From contig CM046853.1 in NCBI GenBank assembly GCA_025617745.1, positions 15,853,174 to 15,917,173 on the forward strand: a DNA stretch of 64,000 bases. Direction: 5' to 3'. Under the pieces are notes generated by a model. The model did no database searches and had not been told where the DNA came from. It saw only the letters and a list, made by a program, of their open reading frames with translations. Each line of letters starts with the position of its first letter. The first letter of the stretch is position 1. The stretch is from Heliocidaris erythrogramma. Its lineage: Eukaryota; Echinodermata; Echinoidea; Camarodonta; Echinometridae. Of this stretch, positions 13,559-25,324 are shown piece after piece. The position numbers were made by a program, and so were the translations under genes.

Positions 13559-13849
13559 TAATGCTCTGAATATTCAATAAAATTGTCGCGTTTTGAAAAA
13601 CCAAGGCAACAAAATCTGTATCAGTAATGAAATTCAGAACACAACAATACTATTGTGTATCGCACCTGTCATTTCTGCCAACTTTTTTTTTTTGTATTCA
13701 TTGTTATTAATGATTCATGACTGGTTAAAAGAGGAGCTCAGCCGCAATGCAAAATAACAATTGTTGTGCTCTGAATTACTGATACACACAGATTTTGTGG
13801 CCTTAATTTAAAAAAAAAGTGGAAATCTAATTGAATATTCAGAGCATTA
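13559..13849. mobile_element. 291-bp MITE with ~90 bp inverted ends
   Basis: The left arm begins TAATGCTCTGAATATTCAAT and the right arm is its reverse complement. Pairing continues through ACAAAATCTGT, ATCAGTAAT and CACAACAAT toward the centre, so nearly two thirds of the element is inverted repeat. No coding capacity. It lies about 750 bp beyond the stop codon of the minus-strand sulfotransferase and could be transcribed in its 3' untranslated region as a long hairpin. Confidence 0.7.
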
Positions 13850-13880
13850 TCTGTTTCTTTAAACATCTAGTACATATATG

Positions 13881-13915
<35 letters not shown>

Positions 13916-14260
13916 TATAAGTTAAATAAAATACATAAAAGCCCTAAACACATGGTACAGCTGTTAACATAATGCCTGAAAGAAATATAGTTTTCCGTGA
14001 AAATCTTTGTTCATAGTTCGTCATTTGACCATCATTGTTTTAAATAAGCTATGCATGAATAGCATGAATATCGTTGCATAAATTCCTTTCACACACAGAA
14101 GGTATTATATAATTATACACTACCTTTGGGAGACCCTTATTGAATCTATGCTACTGTTATAGTGCTATATCCCTCACCTCTGAAAAGTTAGTTTACTGCA
14201 TTTTGTAAAGAGAAATAGGAACGACTTCATCATCGAGAGCAACGACTGACCTCACTAAAA
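13850..14260. repeat. AT microsatellite and non-coding flank
   Basis: A pure (AT)n run sits at about 13884-13910. The rest is AT-rich with no recognised feature. Confidence 0.5.
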
Positions 14261-14403
14261 TGACGTCATTTTCATCCAGCAATTAACGGAAATTAAAACG
14301 CTCCTCTGCCGTTGTATCGCGTGCGTAGCCCGAGTCCATTGGTTCGGGTTAAATCCGCGAGCAAGCTGGGAAAATAGTTACAAATCATCTCACTATGACG
14401 TCA
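14261..14403. promoter_or_regulatory. Cluster of CRE-like sites and a CCAAT-type box
   Basis: Two perfect palindromic TGACGTCA sites (14261-14268 and 14396-14403) bracket a CCATTGG (14336-14342). The 14220-14400 segment is less AT-rich than its surroundings. It is 200-340 bp past the stop codon of the minus-strand sulfotransferase, so it is not that gene's upstream promoter. It could be a downstream enhancer or the promoter of an unseen transcript. TGACGTCA is the consensus CREB/ATF site; function here is inference only. Confidence 0.3.
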
Positions 14404-14601
14404 CAGATACATGTATATGAAAAAAACGTACAGGGGTTGCTTTTCTGGTTGAAATATTTGATCACGTGAAGTGCTTTTGACCAGTCAATGGATAAGATAT
14501 TCCCCATGAGGGATAAATCATTCATATTATTCATTTTTAAAGCGAACTTTTATGGGGGAATGCGATGTAATCGGGATGTCATGGTAACTAGTGTAATCCT
14601 G

Positions 14602-15927
14602 CTATCTGAAAGGAGTATATATCAAGGGATTCTCTCCAAGGTGTGGGAAATATGAGTAAGAAAATCGGTTTTGAACCTTCATTGAAGGTATAAAGAACTG
14701 TCGAAGGAGGGCAATGACTTCTTCAGAAATAGAATGCGGAGGCTTCTGTATAGGAATGGGTTCTACGCAGGATCGAACCGGTGAGTTAAAACAAAACACA
14801 CCTGTTGGAAGGTCAAATTCAAAGAAGTCTTGTTGAAAGAATTGCCTTAGTCCAAGGAATCTTTCCACAATGTCCATGGTGTCGGCTGGACTCTTGGCAA
14901 ACCTCTCGGCGTCTAATATTAGAAAATTGGTTCTCGGAATCACCTTGTTCCATTTCTTTATTCCAATCGCATAAATACTTCTTTGAACCAAAAAGTGCAC
15001 CGCATCTATCTGAGACGAAGATTGAAGCACCGTCTCTTCGAAAGTGTCTTCCAAATTATAATGGATCTCACTGGGTCTCGATATGTGCAAAGAGTATTCA
15101 TATTTTCCTTCTCCGACTTTATTCGCAGTCGCACTCCTCTTCCCCCGATGAAGTTTATTTTTGTCCATGTTTCTTGCTTTCCTTATGATTCCTTTCTGAT
15201 CTTTGTCTTTGTGAGACCGTGTATTTATATTTCGTTTTACTTTCGAGTGGATTTCCTGTTTAGTTGTCCCCAGTAAAAAATTTGAATATTGTGAAAGACT
15301 TCTGCGATAAAATTGTGAGCTGCTATTCGATGTCAGTACCAAGTATTCCGACATGGCTCTTGCTACTGGATCTCTAAGAAGAAAGATGACTTTGAGGTCA
15401 GAATGAAAGGCTCCCAACATGACATTAGATAAATTACGCATGTAAATAAACTCCTGGCATTCACCTATAGTGATTTGATCAGGGAGGGAATACGGCATCA
15501 TATCCAGGTATTGGTCATTGTCTCCTAAGGGAACAACGAACTCTGGGACAACTACATCAGGATGAAATGAGAGGGCGCTCTTGAGAGTTGCAGATCCACT
15601 CAAAGCAGCACCTACTATCAAAGCGGTAGGAACTTTCTGCGTACATTTACGTTTTGCGAGAAGCTCTTCAGAATGTTGGTGCTGGGTGAAGTTTGAAGTC
15701 TGGAGGTAGCAGCCACGATCGAGTGTACGTACTACTTCCCGTGGAAGATCTTTGTAATATGAATGTGACCCGAGTACAGTGCTTGTGGTGGAAGAGTCAC
15801 AAACATTTTCGTATCTAGCTATGTAGTACCCAAAGAAGAGAGAGGTCAACAACGTTACTGCAACAGCTAAAATGTTGCGCTTCCTTCGTAGAACCAAATG
15901 GCAGAAGTCCATCATTGCAAAACTCAT
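14602..15927 (-). CDS. Sulfotransferase-fold type II membrane protein, HS3ST-like (gene 1)
   Basis: A 441-residue uninterrupted coding exon. Residues 19-37 form a membrane segment after a basic RRKR stretch, giving type II Golgi topology. The luminal body follows the heparan-sulfate glucosamine 3-O-sulfotransferase plan: IVGAALSGSATL at the 5'-phosphosulfate loop (104-115), HPDV (122-125), MPYSLPDQ (144-151), the 3'-phosphate loop LLRDPVARAMSEY (183-195, Arg185 and Ser193 kept), VERFLGL, and a C-terminal Cys379-Cys387 pair. That family carries lysines in the first loop and after the SPHQ-type motif; here both positions are non-lysine (Leu and Glu), so activity is doubtful or altered. A basic insert (221-266) ends in RGKR, a furin-type site. 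The start is the ATG conserved in the paralog at 29211; an in-frame ATG also lies at 15957. A further 5' extension to 16017 would need a TTG start. About 80% identical to gene 2 by eye. Confidence 0.85.
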   Translation of the reverse strand: MSFAMMDFCHLVLRRKRNILAVAVTLLTSLFFGYYIARYENVCDSSTTSTVLGSHSYYKDLPREVVRTLDRGCYLQTSNFTQHQHSEELLAKRKCTQKVPTALIVGAALSGSATLKSALSFHPDVVVPEFVVPLGDNDQYLDMMPYSLPDQITIGECQEFIYMRNLSNVMLGAFHSDLKVIFLLRDPVARAMSEYLVLTSNSSSQFYRRSLSQYSNFLLGTTKQEIHSKVKRNINTRSHKDKDQKGIIRKARNMDKNKLHRGKRSATANKVGEGKYEYSLHISRPSEIHYNLEDTFEETVLQSSSQIDAVHFLVQRSIYAIGIKKWNKVIPRTNFLILDAERFAKSPADTMDIVERFLGLRQFFQQDFFEFDLPTGVFCFNSPVRSCVEPIPIQKPPHSISEEVIALLRQFFIPSMKVQNRFSYSYFPHLGENPLIYTPFR

Positions 15928-16023
15928 ACCATGGACAAATCCATTCCTGAACTCCATTCCCTTTTCGTGTCTACTGGTTATGACTAGACCGGTGATGACA
16001 TTCCACACAAACTCCAAGTCCCT
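15928..16023 (-). other. 5' leader and predicted splice acceptor of gene 1
   Basis: Read on the minus strand, a pyrimidine-rich run ends in CTCAATAG at 16022-16023 and the exon opens with GGACTTGG. Gene 2 has the same arrangement (…CATAG then GGACTTGG), with intron-side similarity too (TTTTAACATCTATCT against TTTCAACATTTATCT). This indicates at least one upstream exon, not seen, between the two genes. Relative to gene 2 the leader differs by a single-base length change, which argues that it is untranslated. Confidence 0.6.
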
Positions 16024-16732
16024 ATTGAGAATTGGGATAATTATGAAAAAGATAGATGTTAAAATTGAATTCGTTTAAAATATTGCAACTCATTTTCTCG
16101 AGGTGCTACAGGGATAGATAGGTTATTCCTTATTTCTTTCTTTAAAAAAACCCGCAATATTTTATGGATGGATATCCCAATAAGCTGTGTAGCACTTCAA
16201 CAGTATATATTTTTTTTACCCTTGTTCATAACAATCGTCTGACCAAGGAGTTCTGACTTTTAAATGAGTCATTCCAAACCGAGGTTTGAAATCTGTTTGC
16301 GAATTTGCTCCTTTTTCAAGAAAGAGGAAAGCATGGTTTTCTATACTAAATCAATCATTGTCATACCGAACAATTAACTCCCAATAAAACGTTTAGCACG
16401 GAGGAAAAAGTAATAGATTGAAAACGGAAAAAGAGAACAGACTGATGATGACGGAGAGTCAACCTGTCCGAAACGTCGAGCCCTCTCCACTCTCATCCTT
16501 CTCATCTGGTTTACAGTCCTTTTCAGGAGTCAGGACTTCACATTTTCAAGAAAGATTACTTCTACATTCTCTGAATTTCTATCTCGCCTTTCCATTTCTT
16601 CTCCTCTCAACTTTTCTCCACTTTCTTCTTCTTACTCAACAGTCCTTTTCAGGACTAACGACATGGTTAACCGTAAGCCTTCTCAACGTTATCAGTACCA
16701 CCATGCAAACCTCTACCTTCAAAGATCATCCG
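16024..16732. other. Probable 3' part of the gene 1 upstream intron
   Basis: Non-coding. A 106-codon frame at 16418-16738 exists but shows no family resemblance and runs into repeat sequence, so I do not call it. Confidence 0.4.
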
Positions 16733-17375
16733 AAATAGAGTTCATAATTCAGAACATTTGTTGAATTACTCCAGGGAAGATTCGTTTTAATATCCAAAGG
16801 TTCGTAATGTCGAAAAACACCCACCAAACACGATATAGGGTATTACAAACCTTCGGAATAACGAACTTAACGACATGTAACTGACTATTTCAAGCTAAGA
16901 AATATTGGGACTATTGTTGTTCTCCATTTATCTTTTCTTTTTTTTCCTTTTTTTTTTGGGGGGGGGGGTAGTTTTCAACCAATTGTTACGTAAGGCAATT
17001 TTAGGGGTACAAAACACAAAATATCCATACCAGCGGGTTTATAATTCCGAAAATGAAATACGGTTCATAATTCCGAACACTGAATTTGTTGCATTACTCT
17101 GAAGTTTCATAATTCTTAAAGTTCGTTATTCCGAATATTCGTTTATCCAAAGGATCTAAATTCCGAAATGAAAAATTCTGAAAATGAAATAAGGTTCGTA
17201 ATTCCGAAAAATGAAAAAGGGTTCATAATTCTCAAAACGATATAGGATTCATTATTCCGCAGGCTCGAAAAAATGATGTAGGGAATTATGAATGCTAATT
17301 CATTTGCAAAATTACGAACCTTCGTAGTACCGAACCTTCGGAATAATGAACCTCAGGGAAAAACGACATGAAATG
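16733..17375. repeat. Degenerate TTCCGAAGGTTCG foldback repeats
   Basis: Two imperfect units, each running from GGTTCGTAATTCCGAA-type repeats to the inverted form (ACCTTCGGAATAA). They end in TTAACGACATGTAAC (about 16869-16883) and AAAACGACATG (about 17363). The same wording forms the arms and end of the 44.7-49.9 kb element, and both share the landmark CCGAACA…TTTGTTGCATTA. These are older, shorter copies of that family. Confidence 0.6.
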
Positions 17376-19184
17376 GCTTATTAAAGATAAGGCCACGTGA
17401 AATAGCCACGTAAATTTGTCTTGCATTGATTTGATTCATATGCAATTGTAAAGTACATTCATTCCTCTGATAATGATATATAGGAGGTTCTATCCATATT
17501 TCAAGTACAATATCACATCAACTAAAATCTAATCACCCTTCCTTTGAATACCTGTTCGATAATAATTCGATTCCAGTTGACCCGTGCCCGGGACCCGTGC
17601 ACCAAGTCAGCATGAAGGGACTGAGAGTGCGATCTCGAGGTAAGGAGTTATCACAGAACGGTCAAGGTGAGCTCAATGTGGATGGTCTTCGAAGAACACT
17701 GTAAATTCAATGCAGGAACAGTTTATTAGTCTTGTCCGAAAACGAGTATAATTATGACGTACTAAATTCACTAAAAAAATGTGTACTGGTTTTCAACTTA
17801 TTTCTGGATATCACATAAATATTTTTAAAAAACCCCACTTATTTCTGGATATAATGCCTTTTGTATTCGTCGAGTGGATTTTGCGGCTACATTTAGAGTT
17901 TTCAGTATGATAAGTACAGAGGCGTAGCCATGGGGGCACAGAGGGCACTTGCATCCCCTAACGAATTGCAAAAAGAGAGAGGGAGAGAGATTGAGAGAGA
18001 GACAGTAGAGAAAGTTGGAATAATGATGGCCAACAAAGATTATTTGACATCCTCCCGCACCCTTCCCGTAATCGATTTACCGAGCAATAATGGTGCCCCC
18101 TACTGCTAGAGCCCCTTCAATGGCTATACCACTATGCCACGTACTGGCTATAGATTTATCGATACATGCTGGTCATTTCCCGACTTTGGGGGTTCATTGG
18201 CGGATTCACAGGTGGGCCAAAGTCCCAAGAGCCACCCCACCCGTTAAAGAAATACATGTACTAACATTTAAAACAAAAATATAAGAAATTGCAGTTATAA
18301 CTCCCTCACTCCCGCTCTGAGCGAGCCAAACTGGCTGGATTTTTTAAAATTCGAATTCTGAGGTAAAAATCTAGTACCGTAGTAGGCCTACAAGTATAAT
18401 ATGATACATAAAACGGCAGTGCATAATACTCCGACTCGGTATAGCTGAAACATGCTACCCTAACACGCATTCACACTATGGCAGTGTCGGGGGGGGGGGG
18501 GATTTCAGATTTGGGGAGGGTCACATTTTGGGAACTAGACCCCACCCTTTTACAAAATATGTATTTCACAAGAGAGCTTTTAAAGTGCAATAGACCGCTT
18601 CAGTAATGTATGCATATTTTATGCATACCTTTCAAACAAAGGTCGTTCTCGACAACCTGAAAGCTTGCCAGGCATAGCAACAACTAAGGCATAGCAACAA
18701 ATAATGTATGCAAACTGGATTCCAAGCTTAGAGGCTCATTTATTTATGGAATAGCTTGTCACTAGGTGCTCAGAGAATATTATGTGCATAAATTTGTATA
18801 CATTACAGTATATTGACTCTCATATACTGACTGAACGCTACAGCTATGAAGCTAACCCTAACCCTATGACGTACGCATAGGCTTACCGGGCCGGGGGGGG
18901 GGTGTTTTAGGTGTTCAAACCCCCTCCCTCCCCCCCCCCCCCTTAGGGCCTTTTAGCAGTGTGTTATGAGTTTAGAAATGAAACAAAAGCTTTTTAACCA
19001 GTCCACTGGGCGTACGAATTAAAGCACTTTATTTAGCACCAGCTATTTAAACCTGATACATCATGTACATGTAGTTGTATAACACACAATGAATTATGAA
19101 CATTGTACTATATATCTCGATCTCGTAGGCCCTACGTGCATTCACTTCAGTTGGTGAGCAGTATACACGTGTACTGCGAATACA
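17376..19184. other. Non-coding interval with G/C-run repeat ends
   Basis: Includes an AGGCGTAGCCATGGGGGC repeat end near 17921, a (GA)n tract at 17975-18003 and poly-G or poly-C tracts at 18490 and 18893-18942. No supported gene. Confidence 0.5.
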
Positions 19185-20375
19185 TGTAGTAAGGGCTTTT
19201 GCTAAACAGTCGGGTAACGTCGCGTCGCGTTGGTAGAAATTTTCGAACATTTTTCAGGAAGGTGTCTTCGAGGGGACAAATTGAAAAAGAGTCCATCTCA
19301 GTATGATTTTTCCCGTTTTCAGGCTAAAAACGACAAACAAGGGAATAAAGAAAAAAATAGAAGGATAATGCAAAGAAAAACACGAACTATAAAGAGAGAA
19401 TAGAAGGGTAGGGAGGATGGAAGAGAATATGATGAAAGGAAACAAAGAATGCAACAAAAGGAAAGTTTGAAAGTAAAAATAAGTGGATACAGCAGTTGGT
19501 TGTCTATCAGCCGATCAAACGTGTTGCTCGAAAACTTATTTTAAAAAATAATAATTCCCAAAACGAACGCATCTACACTATATACAAATTGTTCTCATAT
19601 TTTGGGTTAATGTATGCTGACATCTTTGACTCGTGTCTTGAAGATGTCGATCGATGGTAGTCAGTAGACGTAAGTAAAGGTATAACAAACTAGATTAAAT
19701 TAATTGAAGATACTAACAGACTAATATAATGCTTACCTGTCACCATCTTCCCCTGACCCTGAGGCTGAGCTTGAACTTGAAGCCATCGTACGATGATACA
19801 CCATCCCGGTGGCCTGTACTTTCACGGATGATGTCTGATGATGATGATGACGATGATCGTGACACAGTGCAAAGCACTTTACGCATGAAAAGATATGCAG
19901 CGTAGACCAGAGCATGACTAGCCTACACGTACCGTACGTGTATAGGCATGCTAGGCCTAGTCTGCAAGCACAGACCCTAATTTGACACTAATTTGACACT
20001 AGCTGGGCTAGGCTAGGCCATGCGCAGCTCAGGCCATTCCATGAATCCGGAAAACGTAAACACAGCTAAAATTATTAAAATTATTAAACATCTCTGTGTT
20101 TTCAATCCAAAGTTCAATAAAACAGTGATTAATTGAATAATTAATTAATTAATCCAACAATCGATTTATTCATGGCATAAGAAATCAAATAATGAATTCA
20201 TGCTGCCATCAGGCCACCTTTTTTTCCCCTCTCCTTTCCTTTTTCTTTTCTTTTTTTTTTTTTTTTTGCTGCTAAAAAAAAGATACCATACATAAAATTC
20301 CTGAAAAATGTTAGAAAATTTCTACCAACGCGACGCGACGTTACCCGACTGTTTAGCAAAAGCCTGTAGTAAGTA
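19185..20375. repeat. 1.2-kb segment bounded by ~75-bp inverted repeats
   Basis: The left arm (19189-19262) and right arm (20299-20375) are near-perfect reverse complements, sharing GGCTTTTGCTAAACAGTCGG, GTAACGTCGCGTCGCGTTGG and the run through TTTTTCAGGAA. The interior contains a (GAT)n-like patch near 19825-19860, palindrome-prone GTACGTACG sequence near 19930, and the AGTCTGCAAGCACAGACCCT segment shared with 4944-4963. No transposase was seen, and no target duplication was found outside the arms. Confidence 0.55.
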
Positions 20376-23139
20376 TGGTAGGCATATTCCGATCGTCCAC
20401 GGTGCGAATAGTTTCTACACATGTTCATGTTTATGTTTATTGAGAATGCCAATACATGAAGTAACCAGTTCCTAGCATAATTATTAACAAAGAGATGGCA
20501 ATACGAACCTGCAGCCGGTAGCACGATGATGAAATAGATGCTGTAACACTGACAGGACGACAAGAAAAGCTGACCATCTTACATTACATGTTATATTGAT
20601 CAACTGTCTAGAACTTAGTATAATTATGCAGAATTTTGCGTGTATATTTAGACACCATCAATGTCTTCTTGCCTCGACCATATACATGTACTTGCTGAAA
20701 GAAGGGATTTGTCAAGATTGGAAACTAAATGATAAATGTACCTATTATGGAAGTTCACTCAGCCATTGCTTGTTTTGTTCAGTCGGGCGTTGATTTCGTC
20801 CAGACCATGATGTGGCATGCAGTAGCCATTATTAGACCAAGGAGTTATACTCCTTGATTTAATAGACGTCGAGCATTGCGCATCCGTCATGGCTCCTCTC
20901 TCCAGGAGCTCGCCTGGAATTCATAACGTCCGATGCGATGTAGCTGGAGCTAGTGAGCTAACGGTATTAAATCTGTCCACAAAGCCCCCGCCGCGGCTAT
21001 TATGACATAACCAGATACTATATGGTCAGTCACACGGCACTGGTACTAAAAATAAATGGCAGCAAATGCTTCAAATATGATTCAAGCACGGTGTGGTATT
21101 AAAAGCACACGTAACATGTTCATCATAAAATGTTCGCGCTGTCTGGTCTCTCCATACGACGTGTAGATGTGTACATCCTGTACATGTAATTTTAATAATG
21201 GATCTTTAGCATGTTTAGGCCTAGCTCTGGTACATTTCATCTCATTTGCAAACATGACTCAAGAATTTCTCTAATGTAAAGGGCTAGCAAGTACTAGGCC
21301 TACTATTACAAAGTTCATGTAAAAAGTTGAAGGCAGATATGCGGAATACAAAATTAAAGATGACTTTTCCGGTTAAAAGGCAATTTTCCGAGCGAGCTAT
21401 CACGCTATAAACAGTTTTAATTTCAATTAAACTCTGTGACCTTCATTTTTGTGAATTGTGAATTCCAATTACGCCCACGTTTCCAATTGTACAGTGACCC
21501 GGCCGGTGATTCTTGATTGCCACGCGTAAAGAGGAAATGCAATTTCTGCACAAGCATGATAGGCCTATATTTTACACATGAAGCTACATTGTAGCTTCAT
21601 GATTTTTACCTTACTTACACAGCCTTTTCTTAACTGTAAACTTGCAAAAAACAACACAATTTGCTTGGCGACAGACTCGATACGGCAAATGAGGTGATAA
21701 TACAAACAGTGCTGGCTTTGAGGTATTGAATTTAGTTTTTGCAATTATGATCGATGATCAAGGTGAGTCCACATGACTGCGATTTCCCAGTTATAATGTA
21801 TATAGCAAAAACAAACTTGGTAGGCTTTTTGAAGTATAATTATGGAGGAGCAATAAATGCATGATAGTTGATCCGAAAATATGTTCTTGCGGCATATTTG
21901 AAGCTCAACTCATTTTTTTCTTTCTTGTCATCCCCTTCCTTCAGTGTTATTTTGACCACTATAGTTTTCTTTCGTTCTTTCTCACTTTTTTTCTCTTTTC
22001 TCTATTTTTAAAAATGTATGATCAGCATAAAAGGATATTAATTACATAATACCTATACCTACTTAGATTGTCCTTTGTTCCATTATAAAGGACCCAAAGG
22101 CTATAGTGGTAAGATAATTGTTGATAAATTTCTTAAATAATTTTTTTAGGATCCATTTCTCGCTGAAACACGTTTTAAAAACAGGGGCAGTGGACCGACG
22201 GTTTTTGAAAGGGGGAGCATGCGAACGAGCATTATTATTTTTACTATAACGTGTCTATTGCAGCCTCTTATAGTCCCCCGGTCCTGCGGCCAATGGAAAC
22301 AAAAAACACATTTACATAGATGTGAGAGTACATCATGAAATGCACCATGGTATGTCTTTACAATATTTGCACATTTGCAATCTAACTTTTTGTTTTAAAA
22401 AATAGATCCCAAGTTGTAGAGGAAGTTGAAGTTGAAGTTGAAGTTTAACCTGAATGTATGAAGAACCCCCCCCCCCCCAAAAAAAAAAAGGGCGATCGGG
22501 TAGGTTAGATGGGGGTTGTTGGTAGGCAGAAGGTCTGTCAGATAGTCCATTCTCTCCTTTATATATCTTATTAATGTAATCCAGAAGGTGATCTCACATG
22601 GGTTGGTGATTTACCCATTGTTTTGCGATACATCTTTGTTGAATATTTGTCTTCTTCGAAATTTCGGGAGGGGGGGGGGGACATTCCCACTGAATTTTTT
22701 TTTCCGGGAGACGTTTCCCCCGGGATCACCACCCTCACTCATTACGTAATAAGATCTACGTAATATTGCTTACCATACCGCGTTAGGCAGAGGAGTTGAC
22801 GCATTTCACATCAGTTCATAGTACCTCATCAGAGATTATCCAACGTGGAAAAACAAAAGAAATGATCGTAATACCTCACAGCCAGTACTTGGTTGCATGG
22901 ATTTGTTTGTATCATTCGAGTCAAATCTCCGTCACTATGATGCTGTTTGGTTGTTGCTGCATTTTTATAGTCTGCAAATATCCATCATTTTTAATGTTTC
23001 AATTTTCGGTCGAAAAGCAATTTCAGTCGCTCTATCATACGCTTGTCATCCATCATAGGGTTACTGTCCAAATCAAAACGTGGGTGAAATGAAAATGTAG
23101 GTCACAGAGTTTAATTGAAATTAAAACTGTTTCTGGGCT
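20376..23139. other. Non-coding interval
   Basis: A segment near 20500-20520 (GCAATACGAACCTGCAGC) matches 24408-24428 inverted, so part is dispersed repeat. A GAAGTT hexamer repeat lies at 22420-22446. Frames up to about 100 codons show no family resemblance. Confidence 0.45.
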
Positions 23140-23344
23140 CACTGTAAAAAATTACTGGAGGAATTTACAGTAAATTACTGGCAACGCGCTGCACAGTAAA
23201 CTGTATTTTCACGATATTGTACTGTTTATTCTATAGTTAAACGGTAAACATCGGTATATAACTGTAAAATAAACGATACAGTATTTTACTGTGCAGCCGG
23301 GTTGCCAGAAATTTACTCTAATTCCTACAGTAATTTTTACAGTG
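23140..23344. mobile_element. 205-bp MITE with ~70-bp inverted ends
   Basis: Begins CACTGTAAAAAATTACTG and ends with the reverse complement of CACTGTAAAAATTACTG. Pairing continues inward through CTGGCAAC, GCTGCACAGTAAA and TACTGT. The flanking octamers (TCTGGGCT and CTGGTCAC) do not match, so superfamily assignment is open. Non-coding. Confidence 0.65.
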
Positions 23345-23660
23345 CTGGTCACATTATTTTGTCCGATAACGATAACGACAACGAGATTTTATTCTATAGA
23401 GCTGCCCTTTTAGGCTGATAGTGGCTTGTAAAATTTATCTTGTTTTGTATTCCAAATAAATAAATGTGCCTTCAACATGTGAACTTTGTAGGTAATGTAG
23501 GTTAATAGTTCTCCAAGGCAAATGTACATGTATCAGTTCGAGGCCTATCAGTTTGGTCCATGGTTGAACAACTTGTAAAATATGGATATTTGTGTATCCA
23601 TTCTTGCTCCTCGGCTTCATGGTGCACTGTGATGATTATGTATGCATCGAGAGAGAATGC

Positions 23661-23750
23661 TAGTTCCGTATACCGTGTGTTTTGACCATTTAGTTCCGTA
23701 TACCGTGTGTTTTGACCATTTAGTTCCGTATACCGTGTGTTTTGACCATT
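23661..23750 (+). repeat. Three perfect copies of a 30-bp unit
   Basis: The unit opens TAGTTCCGTATACCGTGTG and closes TTTTGACCATT. It repeats exactly three times at 23661, 23691 and 23721. Exact identity implies a recent expansion. It directly abuts an (ATTT)n tract. Confidence 0.9.
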
Positions 23751-23925
23751 TTGTTTCCATTTATTTATCTATTTATGTATATATTTATTCATTTATTCAT
23801 TCATTCATTCGTTTTTTTAAATTTATTTTGTCCCCATTTATTTATCTATTTATTCTTCAATTCATTTATTTATTTATTTATTTATCTATTTATAGATATA
23901 TAGATAGGTAGATAGATAAATTTTA
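23751..23925. repeat. (ATTT)n / (ATTC)n microsatellite
   Basis: Imperfect tetranucleotide repeats of ATTT, ATTC and, at the end, GATA. The open frame across it is an artefact of the repeat. Confidence 0.85.
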
Positions 23926-25324
23926 AATACCAGTGCAGCGTGACTGCATGTGAAAAGTGTCTTGTAATGTGATAGAACAAGCGGGGATTTAGCTCAGCTC
24001 TAACTGTATCCCATTCAAGGCGAGCTCGCTCTGGTCCTCAGTGGTAGCTGAAATGCCTGCATCAAATCCTGGATAAGTAGATAAGTGATGGTAAAGTGAG
24101 CTTCAATAATAGGCACGGGCGTAAATATGCAAGAATTTCTTTTCAACTGGGGATGACCATTCATGGAGAACAAAGCGCGGATTTATTTAGTTTCAAATCT
24201 TAACAAATCCCTTCTTTCTGCAAGTCAATGAATACGGCCCAGTTAAACAGAAGACGTTGATGGTATACCTTGTTACACGAACTACGTACGTACCACACCC
24301 GGTCTTATGGTCACCTGTATCATGTAGGACATGATGGTAAGCGTAGAGGAGAATCTCTGCATCGTTCGGATGTTTTGAGAACTTATTTCATACGTCTACC
24401 ACTACCAGCTGCAGGTTCGTATTGTCATATTATCTTCGCTAAAAAGAGGAAGCTATCAGTGGAAGAGTTCCATTTTGTACCCTCCGCTGATAACTCTTAG
24501 TACGGTTAACCCTACTCTTAACCCTATCTCACAACCATTTATCTGTCAAAAAACAACAACAAACAAACTCAAACTCAATTAGTTCACCATTGCAAAGCTC
24601 GTATATTAATTTTCACCAATTTAAGTGGAGGTAAACTATAAGACATGTAATGTAGGAGTACAGGCTCACTTTCGCCAGTGTCGCTTTCCTGAATATCAAC
24701 TTCACAGTTTAGAACTTCTGCGAGCGAGCGAGCAAAGTGAAGAAAACAAAAAACTTTGACATTTTGTGAGTGGAAAAAATGTATATTTGTTGTTGATATT
24801 ACATAAGATAAAATATAAAAACTCGCTGCACTGCCCGGATATGAAGTGGCAGGTGCGCGCGAATATTGGTAATTTCAAATTGAGTAGATCTACATCTACT
24901 GCAGTTCGAAGTTTCGCTTTATGAATGTTAAAGGGTCACTAAAATAAAAAAAATAATTGCCCATTTTTCGTAGGAAGGTGTCATCAGGAGCCAAAAAACA
25001 TCCATCACACAATTTTTGATGCATTCAGTCATATTTTATAATCATTTGAAAAACACATTTTTGCTGATTTACAGAGTCATAAGCCCCGCCCCTAAAAAAA
25101 CTCATCGAAGCGACATCGTGATCACGTGATCTGTGACGCATGAAAAGTAAGGGAAAATATTCCACTAACCTATACCGTGCGCGCCCGGAGGCCCCCGGTA
25201 GGCCCCCGGTAGGCCCAGCCCGGTGCCGAGCATGGTATTCACCGCATCGACCATTTGCATTGCGTATTTTCGTGTGTTTAATTCCTCACAATAACTTTGA
25301 TTTTGGGACACAGTTTCATCAATA
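23926..25324. other. Non-coding interval upstream of the THAP relic
   Basis: Holds a tRNA-like fragment around 23981-24065 (GGGGATTTAGCTCAG and a later TCAGTGGTAG) that cannot fold as a tRNA. It also has a segment near 24400-24430 shared with 20490-20520, and a GCCCCCGGTAGGCCC repeat at 25190-25215. No supported gene. Confidence 0.4.

Noticed and set aside
14602..16017. 471-residue version of sulfotransferase gene 1 (and 466-residue version of gene 2 from 29130)
   Set aside because: These starts are TTG and GTG codons just inside a predicted splice acceptor; the first ATG common to both paralogs lies 30 and 27 codons further in.
16418..16738. 106-residue open frame upstream of sulfotransferase gene 1
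   Set aside because: Opposite strand to the gene, no recognisable domain, and it ends inside repeat sequence; no splice context supports it.
18850..18870. Telomere-like CTAACCCTAACCCTA
   Set aside because: Only two to three hexamers, with a looser AACCCTA group near 24507; far too short and internal for a telomere.
23981..24065. tRNA-Ala-like start (GGGGATTTAGCTCAG) with later TCAGTGGTAG
   Set aside because: The two tRNA-like parts are separated by about 40 unrelated bases and the T-arm is missing; at best a decayed tRNA-derived SINE.
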